DNA of 64,000 bases from Caenorhabditis elegans (lineage: Eukaryota; Nematoda; Chromadorea; Rhabditida; Rhabditidae). The position numbers were made by a program, and so were the translations under genes. Below are positions 47,301 to 58,336 of the stretch, one piece after another. The stretch lies in NCBI RefSeq assembly GCF_000002985.6, contig NC_003281.10, forward strand, positions 10,230,001-10,294,000, given 5' to 3'. Within the stretch, counting starts at the first letter, position 1, and each line of letters opens with the position of its first letter. The notes below the pieces were generated by a model. The model did no database searches. It saw only the letters and a list, made by a program, of their open reading frames with translations, and had not been told where the DNA came from.

Positions 47301-47985
47301 GAACTCTCAATAATTTAATTCAGATATAGAAAACTAGTGAAAGCTACACATATTTCCTAAAAATGTAATTTTCAGCATATTCCGCATCACTGCTGCTCCG
47401 CTCGACTATCATTTTTCATGTTTCACCGCTTTGGACTGGAGGAAGTGAGCTTTATTTCGTCAAATTCATTTGAAACTTGGAGATTTCGACATTTTCATTA
47501 GTATATTCATATTCAGCTTGCCGAGAGCTTCAATTTGAGTATAATTATGACTGGACTGGGTCTCGCCACGAAAACCTCAGGGTTACTGTAGGCTTTCGTG
47601 GTGGGACACTAGCTTTGGGTCTTGTCACGATTTAAAATATGCAATTTTTCAGTTGGACACAAAAAATGAAGATGGCTAAAGAGATTTTTGCCAATGCTGG
47701 CACGCAGCCAAGGATTATGTCACAGTGTAAGTAGATCACGACCGAAAAATGTGTAGGGGGATTAAAAAGTTTTTGAAACCAAGAGTCAAAATATGGGCAT
47801 GACTTCTTCCAAATCTTCCAGAATTTTCAGCGGTCTCCAGTTACAACAATGACTTGTCCGACCAGAATTTCTTCCTCGGACAACAGACGGGCAGTGGCTT
47901 GAGCACATTGCCACGTGTAACCACAAATGGAATGACGACCTCAAAGTCGGGAGGTCTCGGCGGCGGCGGTTTTAAGCAAAAATAA
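41304..47985 (+). CDS. cnk-1: Connector enhancer of KSR (scaffold for Ras-ERK signalling)
   Basis: Scaffold protein that supports RAF activation downstream of Ras at the membrane (family knowledge). Exons: 41304-41385, 41741-41857, 41909-42072, 42658-42996, 43758-43877, 44308-44699, 44974-45269, 46024-46219, 46281-46682, 47376-47444, 47653-47726, 47831-47985; phases agree and give 801 residues. Domains follow the CNK order. SAM is about 45-120 ([33 protein letters not shown]) and CRIC about 122-274. PDZ is about 275-350 ([29 protein letters not shown]). Basic and acidic linkers follow, then PH at about 630-735 ([36 protein letters not shown]). The first exon is the least certain part. It begins downstream of a TTCTTACAG acceptor and its donor phase fits exon 2, but an ATG inside exon 2 could also serve. 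The C-terminus is Gly-rich. Confidence 0.92.
41401..41430. repeat. Perfect 11-bp-stem hairpin in cnk-1 intron 1
   Basis: CGGCTACAGTA and TACTGTAGCCG are exact inverted copies separated by eight bases. They begin 16 bases after the exon 1 donor. TACAGTA/TACTGTA words are common in the foldback repeats of this window, so this is probably a fragment of that family. Confidence 0.7.
45600..45665. repeat. Foldback repeat with GGGTCCCGCCACGAAAA arms (cnk-1 intron 7)
   Basis: GGGTCCCGCCACGAAAA is answered by TTTTCGTGACGGGACC about 25 bases on, around GGGTACTGTAGG. A related copy near 47568-47612 in intron 10 has GGGTCTCGCCACGAAAA and TTTCGTGGTGGGAC. Both are intronic. Confidence 0.65.
46733..46903. 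mobile_element. MITE in cnk-1 intron 9, same family as the rip-1 element
   Basis: The ends are ACGTGGTGTCAGGCTGTCC and GGACATTCTGACACCACGTG-type inverted repeats. The interior has GATCTACAAAAAATGCGGGA and an inverted GATCTACGTAGATC region around TGTGACGTCA. Length (171 bases) and organisation match 28415-28587. Confidence 0.75.
46931..47215. mobile_element. Nested foldback element in cnk-1 intron 9
   Basis: An inner hairpin spans 47011-47150, with CGGGCTTAACTTTCGAAATG and its near-perfect inverted partner CATTTCGAAAGTCAAGCCCG. It is bracketed by ACTACAGTAATTATTTAAAA and inverted CTACAGTAGTCATTTAAAGA arms, then by GACGCGCAAAATATTTCGTA and AGATATTTCGCG arms. It directly follows the MITE at 46733-46903 and ends before a GAGTACCGTATTT repeat. 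Confidence 0.65.
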
Positions 47986-49128
47986 TTTACGAATTTTCTA
48001 ATTTTTCCCTCCATCACCCTCCTTCTCCTGTGAATATTCATGTCCCATCTGTAAATTTTCAGACTTTCAATTTTAGTGGCCTAAAAATTCACATCCTAGG
48101 CCACCAACGTGTTTTTGGTGGAAGAGCTTTTTCCTCGGCCACGTGTTATTTTCTATTTTCCCCTGTAAACTGTAAACCCCGCACACACACACACACACAA
48201 AATGATCCTCTCCTCGTCCCGAACATCTCGATTTTCATTTCTTCAGTTTCACACTCTAGTCCCACACAAACAAAAAAATCCTTGTCACAAAACTTCACCG
48301 CAACCCATTTTATAGCGAGAAAATCAGAAATTTCGGTTTTCGTAACGATGCTCCGATATTCCACAATTTTTGGCCGGAAAAAAAGTTGGTGGCCGAGTTT
48401 TTTCTATCCACGGCCACCTATCAATATCAGAGTCTCGTTGCGCGAACCGAAATATCTATTCAGCACCGCCCATCGCCCCATATCCTCCCTTTGAATACTC
48501 GTTGTCTCATTTATTGATTTTTCTACTTTATTTCTTGAAAATATATATATAAGTATATATAATAAATTCTCGCTCACTCACAAAAATTGCACATTTTTCC
48601 GAATACTCACTGAATCGGCAAGTTCCTGAAAATATCTCGATTTTTTTGTTGTTGAATAGTTTTCCAAACGTTTCTTTCAAATGTAAATTTTCTGCTGAAA
48701 AAAAAACGTTTTTTTTGTTGGAAAATCTGGGGAAAAACAGTTTGAAGGCGCATGATGGGTTCTGCCACGAGCCTAGCATTTCCGCTCTATCGCACAGCCA
48801 GATTCCCTGCGAAATTTGATTTTCTCGTGTTCAACTATAACTCTCTACTCGAAAACCACAATTCTTATATAAATTTGTTTTTTTTAACTGTTCTTTGAAA
48901 ATTTTGAAATTGAGACCTCTCGCTCCTAGGGATGTTAGATATCGGAGATTCTGAAACGCTAAAGATTCATTGACTATAAAGTAAAATCTCATATACATAT
49001 ATATATATAATTCAATCGACGTATATTCAAGCTAATTTTGTAATCTTTTAGCACATTACAGAACGTTGCCCCTCTAAGAATTCTAAATTTCAGAATTTTA
49101 AGTTCCTCAAAATCTCTCGATTTTCCAG
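47986..49128. other. Spacer between cnk-1 and pad-2
   Basis: 1.14 kb on the shared strand, too long for a typical operon gap, so pad-2 probably has its own promoter here. It contains a TAGGCCACC/GGCCACGTG foldback around 48072-48145, a CA dinucleotide run at 48182-48199 and a GTGGCCGAGTTTTTTCTATC repeat at 48389. TATATATA tracts lie near 48540-48560 and 48995-49010. TTTTCCAG directly before the pad-2 ATG fits a trans-splice acceptor. Confidence 0.5.
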
Positions 49129-51342
49129 ATGCATTTCTTTCCAATTCAATTACTGGTATTATTTTTTGCTGAAAAAATTGCATTTGCTGAAAATTCTGAT
49201 CAGACCGTGTCTCGGGTGGACTCGAACCGGTATTCGGTTGCCGCCGAGAAGAAATTCCTACTTTACGATGTAAACTTCGGAGAGGGTTTCAATTTACGAA
49301 GAGATGTATATATGCGGGTTGCGAATACAGTAAGATCGTTGCGAGACTCTGGAGAAAATTATATTCTCGTGTTGCCTCCATGGGGACGGCTTCATCACTG
49401 GAAACGAATGGAGGTGGCGCTTTCGTGGCGTCTTTTTTTCGATTTGGAGAGTTTGAATCGGTTTATTCCGGTTATTGAGTTTGAGGATTTTCTTGACGGT
49501 GAGTGCGGAGATGGCCTAGATTTCCAAGATTTGTATTATCAAGGTGGAAGAGTTTTAAAAATCCTCTGCCATGTGGCGATTTACGGAGGCTGGATTCGTG
49601 AAGCGTAATTGCAATACATATATTTTTTAAACTCCGGAAAAAAAGAGACGGCTCGCCAAGACTATTGAAGAATTTAAATTATTTTTTTCAGAAACAGAAA
49701 ATCGTCCGATCGATCAAGTAATCTACCTGCAACATTATGCAGAGGGCTGGGGAACTGAATATGTTCGAAAATTCGAGAAACGGAGCTGCCTTCCACCAGC
49801 GGAATCACATTATAAACAGGTGGAAGAGTTCAAATGGTTAGTTTTTCTATATTAATTTTTCTCTTCAATTTAACGTGTCCCTTATTTCACAGGAAAGGCT
49901 GGTTCTACTCTTACGAAGACGTGTATTCTAGAAATTTCCAATGTGTTTCGATTCAAGGCGACTCTGGAACGCTGAAAGATCTTCTGAAGCACTCGAATTT
50001 TTCTGAATCTACGTCGATTATGGTAGATCGAGCAGAGACAATCCTTCATGAACATTATGGAGAAGTTGATTACTGGAAGGCGAGAAGGAGTATGAGATAT
50101 TCCAATGATCTTGTGGATGTTGCTGACGCGTTTAGGTGGGAACTTTAATTTTAAACTGGCATATTGATCTACAGAAAATTTTTATATGTACTTTAGAAAA
50201 AGTTATAGCAACATAAAGTTGTCAAAATGTGGTTAACTTGAAAACAATCAAATTTAAAGTTTATCTACGTTTTCATTTTTCACATATTTTTCTAGCTTAA
50301 CATCAAGCTATTGCAGCCGACATACCACGAGTCGTGTTCTCAAAAAAACCCGTGAAATGTCGGCTGCCATAGCTTAATTCTGAACGAAACTAGAAACAGT
50401 TGTTTTTTTTTTGCAATCTGTTGCCAATTTTAAGTAGATTAATTTATCTCTATAATACCTTTCGATATGGTTTCTAGGCTCTAGGCTACCATAATAAAAA
50501 TTAGTTAAAATTAAAACAAAAAATTTAAGAAAAAAGTACTTGGACTCTGACGACAAAAGAGACAAAACCAAGTTAGTTGATGACTGGACTAAAGAAAAGC
50601 CAAGAAGAACTGCAATCGGAGGACCATATCTCGGAATTCACTGGAGGCGAAGAGATTTCCTGTATGCTCGGCGTGCACAGCTCCCAACAATTCCTGGGAC
50701 CGCAAAGATTCTGCAAGATCTGTGCAAGAAGCTTGATCTACAAAAGATCTATCTAGCTACAGATGCTCCGGATCAAGAAGTCGATGAGCTCAAAGCTCTG
50801 TTGAATGGAGAGTTGGAAGTTTACAGATTTACTGACACACAGAAGCTTAATGATGGACAAATTGCTATAATTGATCAGGTACTTTTTTTCGTCCTCTTTG
50901 TTTTCGGAGTAAGATAGGCTCTTTCCCTTTAGTGGAGTCTGCTTTGAGATTATACATTTTTGAATTTCCTGAATTTACAAAAAAAATTAATTTCAAAAAA
51001 GAAGCGATTTCAATATTGTGGGCCCACCCATTTTTGTAGATCAAAAAAAAGATCCACCCACATGAAGGGGGACTAGCTTTTTTTAAGGGGGACCCAACCA
51101 TTTTGTAGGCGGAGCTTTCAAAAATATTTTTTTGGGAAAAAACGCCTCTACTACAGTACTCCTTACAGTACCTCTGCGCACACGCCGCGTATTTCATCGG
51201 AAGCTACGAGTCGACGTTCACATTCCGAATTCAAGAAGATCGAGAAATCATCGGATTCCCGATTTCGACGACTTTCAACCGTCTGTGCCCGGATACGGAG
51301 CCCACCTGTGAGCAGCCGGCCAAATGGAAAATAGTTTATTAA
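49129..51342 (+). CDS. pad-2: GDP-fucose protein O-fucosyltransferase 2
   Basis: An endoplasmic-reticulum enzyme that adds O-fucose to Ser/Thr in thrombospondin type 1 repeats (POFUT2 family). Exons: 49129-49498, 49692-49836, 49893-50135, 50530-50878, 51169-51342; phases agree and give 426 residues, the family length. The N-terminus is a signal peptide (MHFFPIQLLVLFFAEKIAFA). Family stretches are FLLYDVNFGEGFNLRRDVY, LVLPPWGRLHHWKR, GGPYLGIHWRRRDF with the GDP-fucose-binding HxRRxDF, and IYLATDAPDQEVDELK. The C-terminus carries AAYFIGSYESTFTFRIQEDR and CEQPAKWKIVY. Nothing is missing. The ATG directly follows TTTTCCAG. The acceptor of exon 4 (AG at 50528-50529) was chosen because it alone keeps the frame open. 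Name and family are strongly supported; C. elegans pad-2 is K10G9.3 from memory. Confidence 0.95.
50305..50375. ncRNA. miRNA-like hairpin in pad-2 intron 3 (candidate)
   Basis: The 5' arm AAGCTATTGCAGCCGACAT pairs with the 3' arm ATGTCGGCTGCCATAGCTT with one mismatch, then continues through CCACG/CGTG pairing to a loop of about 20 bases. The length, the single-mismatch stem and the intronic position on a transcribed gene resemble a pre-miRNA. A small foldback repeat would look the same, and expression cannot be judged from sequence. Confidence 0.3.
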
Positions 51343-54300
51343 ATTATTTTTTGTATAATATATTACGGATCTCTTCAATATTGGTTAAAAATCATAATAT
51401 CTAATTTCATCTGTCAATTTTTGAGAATTGATGCAATTGCGCTCTCTTGTAAAGTTTCGCGTCGAGACCCAATAAATTGGCAAAGGGGCGTGTTTGCACC
51501 AAATTTCCCGAGAAAGTAACAATTTAACAAATATGTTTATGGCATAATAAACTTGTTAATACATTTAAATAATCTGTGAACAATAGCATGTATCTCATTG
51601 TGTTCAATGTCCCAATTTCCGCAACACTGCTTCCGAATTAATGACCTTTGTGATCCTCCCCACCCCGTTCGATGGTCTTTTCGGTTGCTAGTTTTTTGAC
51701 GTTTATTTCCAAAAATGTTACATTCAGAAAAAAATATAGTTTTTTGCAATAGGTGATTTTTCAATTTTAAATGATTTTTACAGAACTTGCTTTTCAAAAA
51801 AAAAAAACTGAAACGTCATTTCCAGCCACAATTTACGTTTTTTCTTGGAGAAATTGCATTTTTTGACGAGCATGCAAGTGACGTTAACCAAAAAAATTTC
51901 TTTGAATTTTCGGGCTTTATTTTTTTAACAAAACCTACATAGAAAATCTTGAAAACATTATTCAGCTCAAAGAACATAATACTCCAAAAATTGAGACAAA
52001 AAAACACGAGTCCCATCAATTTTGATCTGAAATTCATGAGAAAAGTCTAAAATTAGACTCGTCTAAAAAGACATCCGTCCCTTATGAAACATCAAATCTG
52101 ACGCTATTCAAACATGCTTTTTTTTTTGAAAACTCATCCCAAAAAGGATATTACGAAATTTTTGATATTTTTGAACTTTTGAAAAACTAAAATAAAACAA
52201 TTTCTAGGGTTCTGAAAAATTTTCAACCATTTTTTGAACATTTTTTGAAATTTTTTTATGAAATGATTTTGACTTTTTTTTTCAAAATTTTGTTGAAAAT
52301 TTTTAAAATTTTGAAAACTATTTATTAGAAATCCCAAATTTATCTGAAAATCAATTTTTAAGATTTCCATGTTGCCTTCCATGAAGGCAATTTTTGAGAA
52401 ACGTGGTCGAGTTTTCCCAGTCCACGGCCACCTAAAAAAAGTGCCAGTGTCACCCCTTCGAAAAGTTTCACAATATTTAAATATGCCGCCTCGCGTCTAT
52501 CTCTCCTTTTTCTCTATATTTGCACTCTTACTATATCAATTTTCAATGGATTTTTTTTGAATATTTCTTTTTTTTGCGTATTCAAAAGTCGTGAGAACTT
52601 TTTTTCGTGTCACTCTTTTTTTTTCTTCATTAGATTGATTAAATTTGTGTGATCTCTGTGAAAGATCCCTCAATATTTAATGAGATGGGTCGCGCACGCG
52701 AATGTGATGAAATGAAAAATGAGTTGATTCTGATTCTTATGAGAAGAAAAAAGGCTCCGAAGGTCCCCCGAGAGGCACCTGACACCTAGAAAAAAAATAG
52801 TGACGTGCGTTGTTTTTCTTTAATTTAAATTACTTTAACGTTGAGAATCAAAAGTTCAAAATAAGAAATGCAAATTGTGTAGCCAGAGAGACGCCTGCCG
52901 TGTGCCTAAAATCATGTCCACAAGACAGGCCTGCAGGGTTTAGGTAGATCGGTAGGCAGACTTGTAGCTAGCTAGGTAGGAATGTCTGTAGGCAGATCGG
53001 TAGGCATGCCTGTAGCCATAGTTTTCAAAAATCAACACTAAAACGTTCTACTTTAAAACTTCAAAAATTATCAAAAGCCATACCGATTTAAAATTATTGT
53101 TTTCCAAAACCGGTCCTTGTGACGTTCAGCACGCCTAATTTGCATATTTCCCTATTTTCTATACACTTTTTGTGATTTTTGATTACTCTCTTTTCCAGCC
53201 AACGCTAACAGAAGATATCAATGCACTTTTTAATGTAAAGCATCACATTAAAAGGCTTAACATTTATTTTTCTTTGTTTTTTGAAAAAAAGATGTTATCA
53301 TTATTATAATCACTAATCACTTGTGAATCACATAAAAAGTCGTGATTTAATCTTTAAACTCTTCATAATCTAGCTCCGGGAGCTGCACTTTTGGGTGAGG
53401 ATTGAGTGGAATAATAAACATTTTGTATTTAGCATTTGTGATTTTTTATTGCCTTTATTCAAAAAAAACTTCTGCGTTTTTTTGTATCTAAAAAGTTCCA
53501 CATTTTGATAAAAATAGCAAAATTCCAAACATTTTTTGTCAAACTTGAAAATTCAAAAATATTTTTTCAGAAAAATAAAACTTCTTCTGGAAAACTAGCG
53601 CTCTTAAATTTTTTTAGGTTTCTAATATAAAATAGCGAATTTTTTTAAACCTGAAAAATTATGACATTTTTTATATGGATACTGAAAATTGGTTAGGCAA
53701 ATTGAGTAAATCAGGTAAATCTAATCAGATATAAAGCAATCATGGTTTCTAGGTCGTGTAGATCAAAAACATTATGAAATTTTTTCAATAAAAATAGAGA
53801 AAACTCGGCCACCAGTTTTTTTTCGCGGCCTCGTGGCAAATGGCTTTTCTGAAAATTTTGGGGTGTTTAAAATTTCTAGCAGATCTCAAAACTCTGTTTT
53901 TTAGAATATTTTTTCGATGCACCATTTTTCTTATAGAAAATCATGCATCAAAGTCGAATTTTACGCCGATTTTCACACGCAAACATAATTTTTTAATTGA
54001 ATTGTCCCTACTCTGATATTTGTGTATTCTACGAGGTACAGTACTCCCGAAAATTTGGAAAAAAAACTTTGGAAAATGCCAGCATATAATTCAGTATATA
54101 AATAAAATTAGATTCCCTCTTATTTGTCGATGCACCATGAGCACTTTGCTATAACCAGTAGGCAAGCAGGTAGGCTGGTAGGTAGGCAGAGTATCTCACT
54201 CCAAACGCCTTCATTCCCTGCCAAATCTAATCAACTAGCACGCCAAAGTTCAACTATATATATATTTATTATATGTTTTCCCTCCCCCTGTTTTCATTCT

Positions 54301-55922
54301 CAATCTTATTAGCTAGGCAGTAGGCGTCGTGTCTGCGTCTCTTTGCCACCGTTCCAGCCGTCTATCTCTCCACGATTTCTTCAAATGCTCCGCGTGCTCC
54401 GGGGGGGTGTCTTAATGAGAATTCGATGGGGGAGAGGGGGCTCGGAGCTCTCTGTGTTGCTCCATTTCTGGATTCGGTGCTCTTTTCTGTGTGCGCGTCT
54501 GCGTGTCCGGCGCTCGGCACGCTCTCTCACTCGTCCATATTTCTCCGAGAAGAGCCACACGACGTCTTCTGCTTCTTCTTCTTCTCCGTTTCTTTTTTAG
54601 TTTTCAAACACTCCAGCAGAGCACTTTGTGACTGCCATCGAACCCCTTCTCTGATGACGTCGCTGGGCTCTGTGCTCCGATGGGCTCGCAACGGCTCCAA
54701 GGGCTTCTCAGTCTTTTGGGCCAAAAGGTTCTTTGTGTGATAAGATGTCATTGAGCACATATATCTCTCAAGTTATGACTCGTTTGGCTCTGCGGAGCCC
54801 GTTAGCTCCGCATCAGCTGTCATTAGTTCCGGTTAGGTTGATTTTTTCTTGCAAGTTCTACCTTTTTCTACTTTTTTGTGCGGTTTCACTTTGTTTTTGC
54901 AAAAATTTTAGACTGAAAAAATGGATTTAAAAATTTGTTTAATTTTTTAAAAGAACTTTCAAGTTCCCTCCAACCCAAAAGGTTCAAAAATACTCAAAAT
55001 TATTGTTTCTAAAAAAATTATTCAAAATTTTTTTTGGGCCTTCCATTTATTTTACTAATTCTGGTTTTTCAAAAATTTTCAAAACGTTCATCTGTTAGGA
55101 AATGTATCCCCAAATTATTTTTCTAAAATTTTTAAACTCTGTCAGTTGATTTGCGAAAAGGCACGATTGCAACGTAGTCTACCAAGTTATAAATTTGTTT
55201 TAAACATTTGAAACATTTAAAAATGCCGGATTTTTTCTAAATTTATTTATATTTTAGCTTCAATTTCCCGGTATATAGTATTACCTTTCTTCTGATTTGT
55301 ATTTTCTAGAAAATAACAAAACACATGTTTTTGTTTCTAGCAACAACAACGAGAAGAAGCTGATTCATTGTGTTGTGTCATGGACACACAACCTGGTTCC
55401 TTTTTATTTTACTTTTTCATATAATATCTCTACAAGGCTTTGGAACATAACTTATTTTCAAATATTCAAGTTTCCCGCTTTTCATCTGTTTATGCAATGG
55501 CGATTAGCGGCTATTAAAAACAACTATCATGGTGCATCGAAGAACTTTTTTGAAAAAAAAATCCCACCCATATCTTGGCTTTTGGTAGCTTCGACATCGT
55601 AATTTTTAGTACTTTTTTTGAGTTTTTATATTACACATCACAATTGTCTAGTGAAACAAGTTAGTAGAATATTTTTCGCAAGCGAGTTCTGACCTGAAAA
55701 AAAGGAGAATGCTCCGCAGGCTCCTGGAGCTTTACCGAGAACATTTATCATTTTTCTTCTGTCTTCCCTCTTTCGAGTATTAGAGACTCTGAGAAGATGA
55801 GGATTTTTCAGTCAAGAAACGCAGATTTGTGGCCAATGATCTTTTGAACTTTCTCAAAAAGGTTCTATCTTCAGTTTTAACTCCGCCAGTATATTGGTTT
55901 CTTGTAAATTATCTTATTCCAG
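51343..55922. other. Intergenic and probable 5' region of the following gene
   Basis: 4.6 kb with no complete exon I can support. It contains CCACGGCCACC/GTGGTCGAG repeats at 52399-52435 and 53800-53835, and TAGGCA/GTAGGCAG repeats at 52900-53030 and 54155-54192. CGATGCACCAT words are at 53916, 54130 and 55528. From 54310 to 54830 the composition changes to a G+C- and pyrimidine-rich stretch (GTGTGCGCGTCTGCGTGTCC, TGATGACGTCGCTGGGCTC) unlike the AT-rich surroundings. That stretch is the best candidate for a promoter or first exon of the gene ending at 58336. Confidence 0.45.
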
Positions 55923-58336
55923 AAACCCAGTACCTCAACTCTCCAAACTGCATTCCCTGTGATCCTCGTCTCACTCCCGGACGTTGGAGCAATTCTCGTC
56001 ACAACGATCGGAAATCCGGCTGCTTTTGCCACGAATCACCGCTTCACACAATCGATGAGGTGTAATGATTTGAAAGTGAGAGCAGTTTCTTGAAAGAAAA
56101 CAATTAATTTCAAAGTACTTCACTGAAACTCATTTCCGACGGAAATTGAAATGGAAAATTGCTCTTTCTCGAATATTTTCTCCGTTTTCATGTTGGCAAT
56201 GTAAAAATGTATGAATAGTCCTTGAAAACTTTGAATTATTTCTGGAAATTCAAAAAAATTAAAATAGAAACTAACTTATCAAACCTTTTTAGCGAAATTG
56301 GAAAAACGTAGAATCTAGGAAAATTGTACTGTAATTTTACTGTTTCAGAAAAAATAATTATGTACAAAAAATGCCATTAAAAATCTTTTCATCAAATTTT
56401 GTTTTCAGCTAATAAAAAAATACTGCGGCAAAAAGCATTTCTCAACAAAAAATAAGTCCAATTTTTTCAGCGTGCCGTGGAAGATGTAGTCCTTCGTCCA
56501 GATGAGAATCGTCTAACCGATCTTCATCACAGAGACACCATCGCAGCCTTAGATCTTTGCCAACTGGAACCTTCATCGCCAGCTCCACGACCAGACGAAA
56601 TATCAGCATCCACAATGAACGCGTGCTCTTGTTCCAGTGAAATAGTCGGAATTCAAACATCTTCTACAGTAATGGCAGATTCAACACGTCCACCACCTCC
56701 ATTATGTGCAAGTTCTTCCTTAGACGCTATCATGTTCCGGCAGCAGCCTATCCCGTCCCACAGGCATTCGGCAAGCGGGTCTCGAAGGCAATCGAGGGTT
56801 TATTCGAATTTACATTCCAAGAGGAAGAGGAGTAATTCGTTAACTAATTATAATAAGGGGTAAGTTTTGTATATTTTAAATGAAAATAATTTATAGTTTG
56901 ATTTTTTTCAAATATTCACTTATTTTTTCCACAAAAAACTGACAATTTAAAATTAAAATTACAAAAAACGACGATGTTTCCGATTATCTGTAGTGAGAAG
57001 TTAATTGTTGAAATGTGGCGCGTTGAACATGGTGCATCGATTTTTTTTTCATTTTTGCAGTTTAGAAATTTTTCAATTGAAAAAGAAATATTTTTGAAAA
57101 TAATGGAAGAACATGATTTTCAATTTTTAATTTTAAAATTCACTTTTTTTTAAAAATTAGTTGAGTTGTATAATATATAACTCTCAACAGCACAAGTTAA
57201 AAAAAAACATTTTCAGTCAATCTCTGTCAGTTTCTCTTCCACCATCAGCTCGACATACACCTCATCGATTTGTGAATGAAGAAGATGCATTTCGAAGTAA
57301 GTTTTTGGTATTTTTTTTGAAAACAAATCAATGAAAAATTCTGGAAAATCTTGAAAAAAACTGTAATCAAAAATTTACTCATAATTTGGAGATTCTGGAA
57401 AAAAGTACAAAATAAGATTGAGCATTTTTCGTATTTGATAAAAAATAACACCGCTTTGAAAATTTTTTTGCATAATCTGAAAATATCTTTCTGAAAAAAT
57501 TGAGTAACTTCGAAATTTAGGAAAATTTTTTAAAATATCGATATGATAGACTTGAAAAATTCTGAAAATTCGAAATATGAATACATCTGCATGTGGCCGA
57601 GTTTTTTCTTTCGCGACCACGTGGCAAATGCCGACTCCGCTACTCAAAAATTCAAATTTCCCACCATTTCCAGACTCAATGGCGTCGTCTGATTCGCATT
57701 CTTCAGTCGCTCGTAGTGATGAGTACAATAATGGTTACGTACTGGAAGAGGAAGAATCAGCAATTCGTAGGTTTTTCTTTCAAAAAAAAATTAATCAAAA
57801 ATCTCTATATTTTTACAAAAAAATTCAATTAAAAAAATTTTCTTTGAAAAATCACCCTTGACCAATTCGGGAAAAAATAATGGTTAGGAATTCGTTTTTT
57901 TTTTAAATATATATGTGTGATAAAATTTTTTGTCAGAGAATATATTTTTTTTAACGCTAAAAATTCAAAAAAAAACATACAAAAAAGTACGATGTAATTC
58001 CCTGTTGTCGCAACGCTCATTGTTGAAATTGGGCCCGTCAAACATGGTGCATCGATGGAGGTACGCAAAATTTTGTTATATTTTTTGCTTTTCGGAAAAA
58101 TTTGAACTAAAAAAGTAATTTTTTGGATAATTTTGGAGCATTAAAAAAAAGAAATTCTAGAATAAAAAATAAATTTTCAACAAAAAAAAATTCCAGCTCC
58201 AGGAGCTCCACCGGATCCTCCCTCTCTTCTCCACTCAAATCACTCAACATGCTCATCATCATCGTCATCGAATCCGTTCACCTCTTACCGTCAACCCAGA
58301 AATGAATTTGACGATGATATGATGGATTGCGACTAA
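55923..58336 (+). CDS. Ser-rich protein of unknown function (5' exons not found)
   Basis: I do not recognise the family. Five exons are phase-consistent: 55923-56059, 56471-56859, 57217-57296, 57674-57766, 58197-58336; they encode about 279 residues. The first listed exon enters in phase 1 and has no suitable ATG, so the true start lies upstream. Features seen: a Cys-containing N-terminal piece (NCIPCDPRLTPGRWS, SGCFCHESP), an acidic stretch (AVEDVVLRPDENRLTD), then a Ser/Pro region with SSLDAIMFRQQPIPSHRHS and a basic patch (HSKRKRSNS). It ends in a Ser-rich tail with FDDDMMDCD. No signal peptide or membrane segment is visible in this part. A cytoplasmic or nuclear regulatory protein with many possible phosphosites is the most I can infer. 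AATAAA at 58604-58609 fits the poly(A) signal. Confidence 0.75.

Noticed and set aside
54343..54760. Open frames on both strands in the G+C-rich island
   Set aside because: All frames are open because of composition. None has a donor in the phase needed for the exon at 55923, so I did not call an exon.
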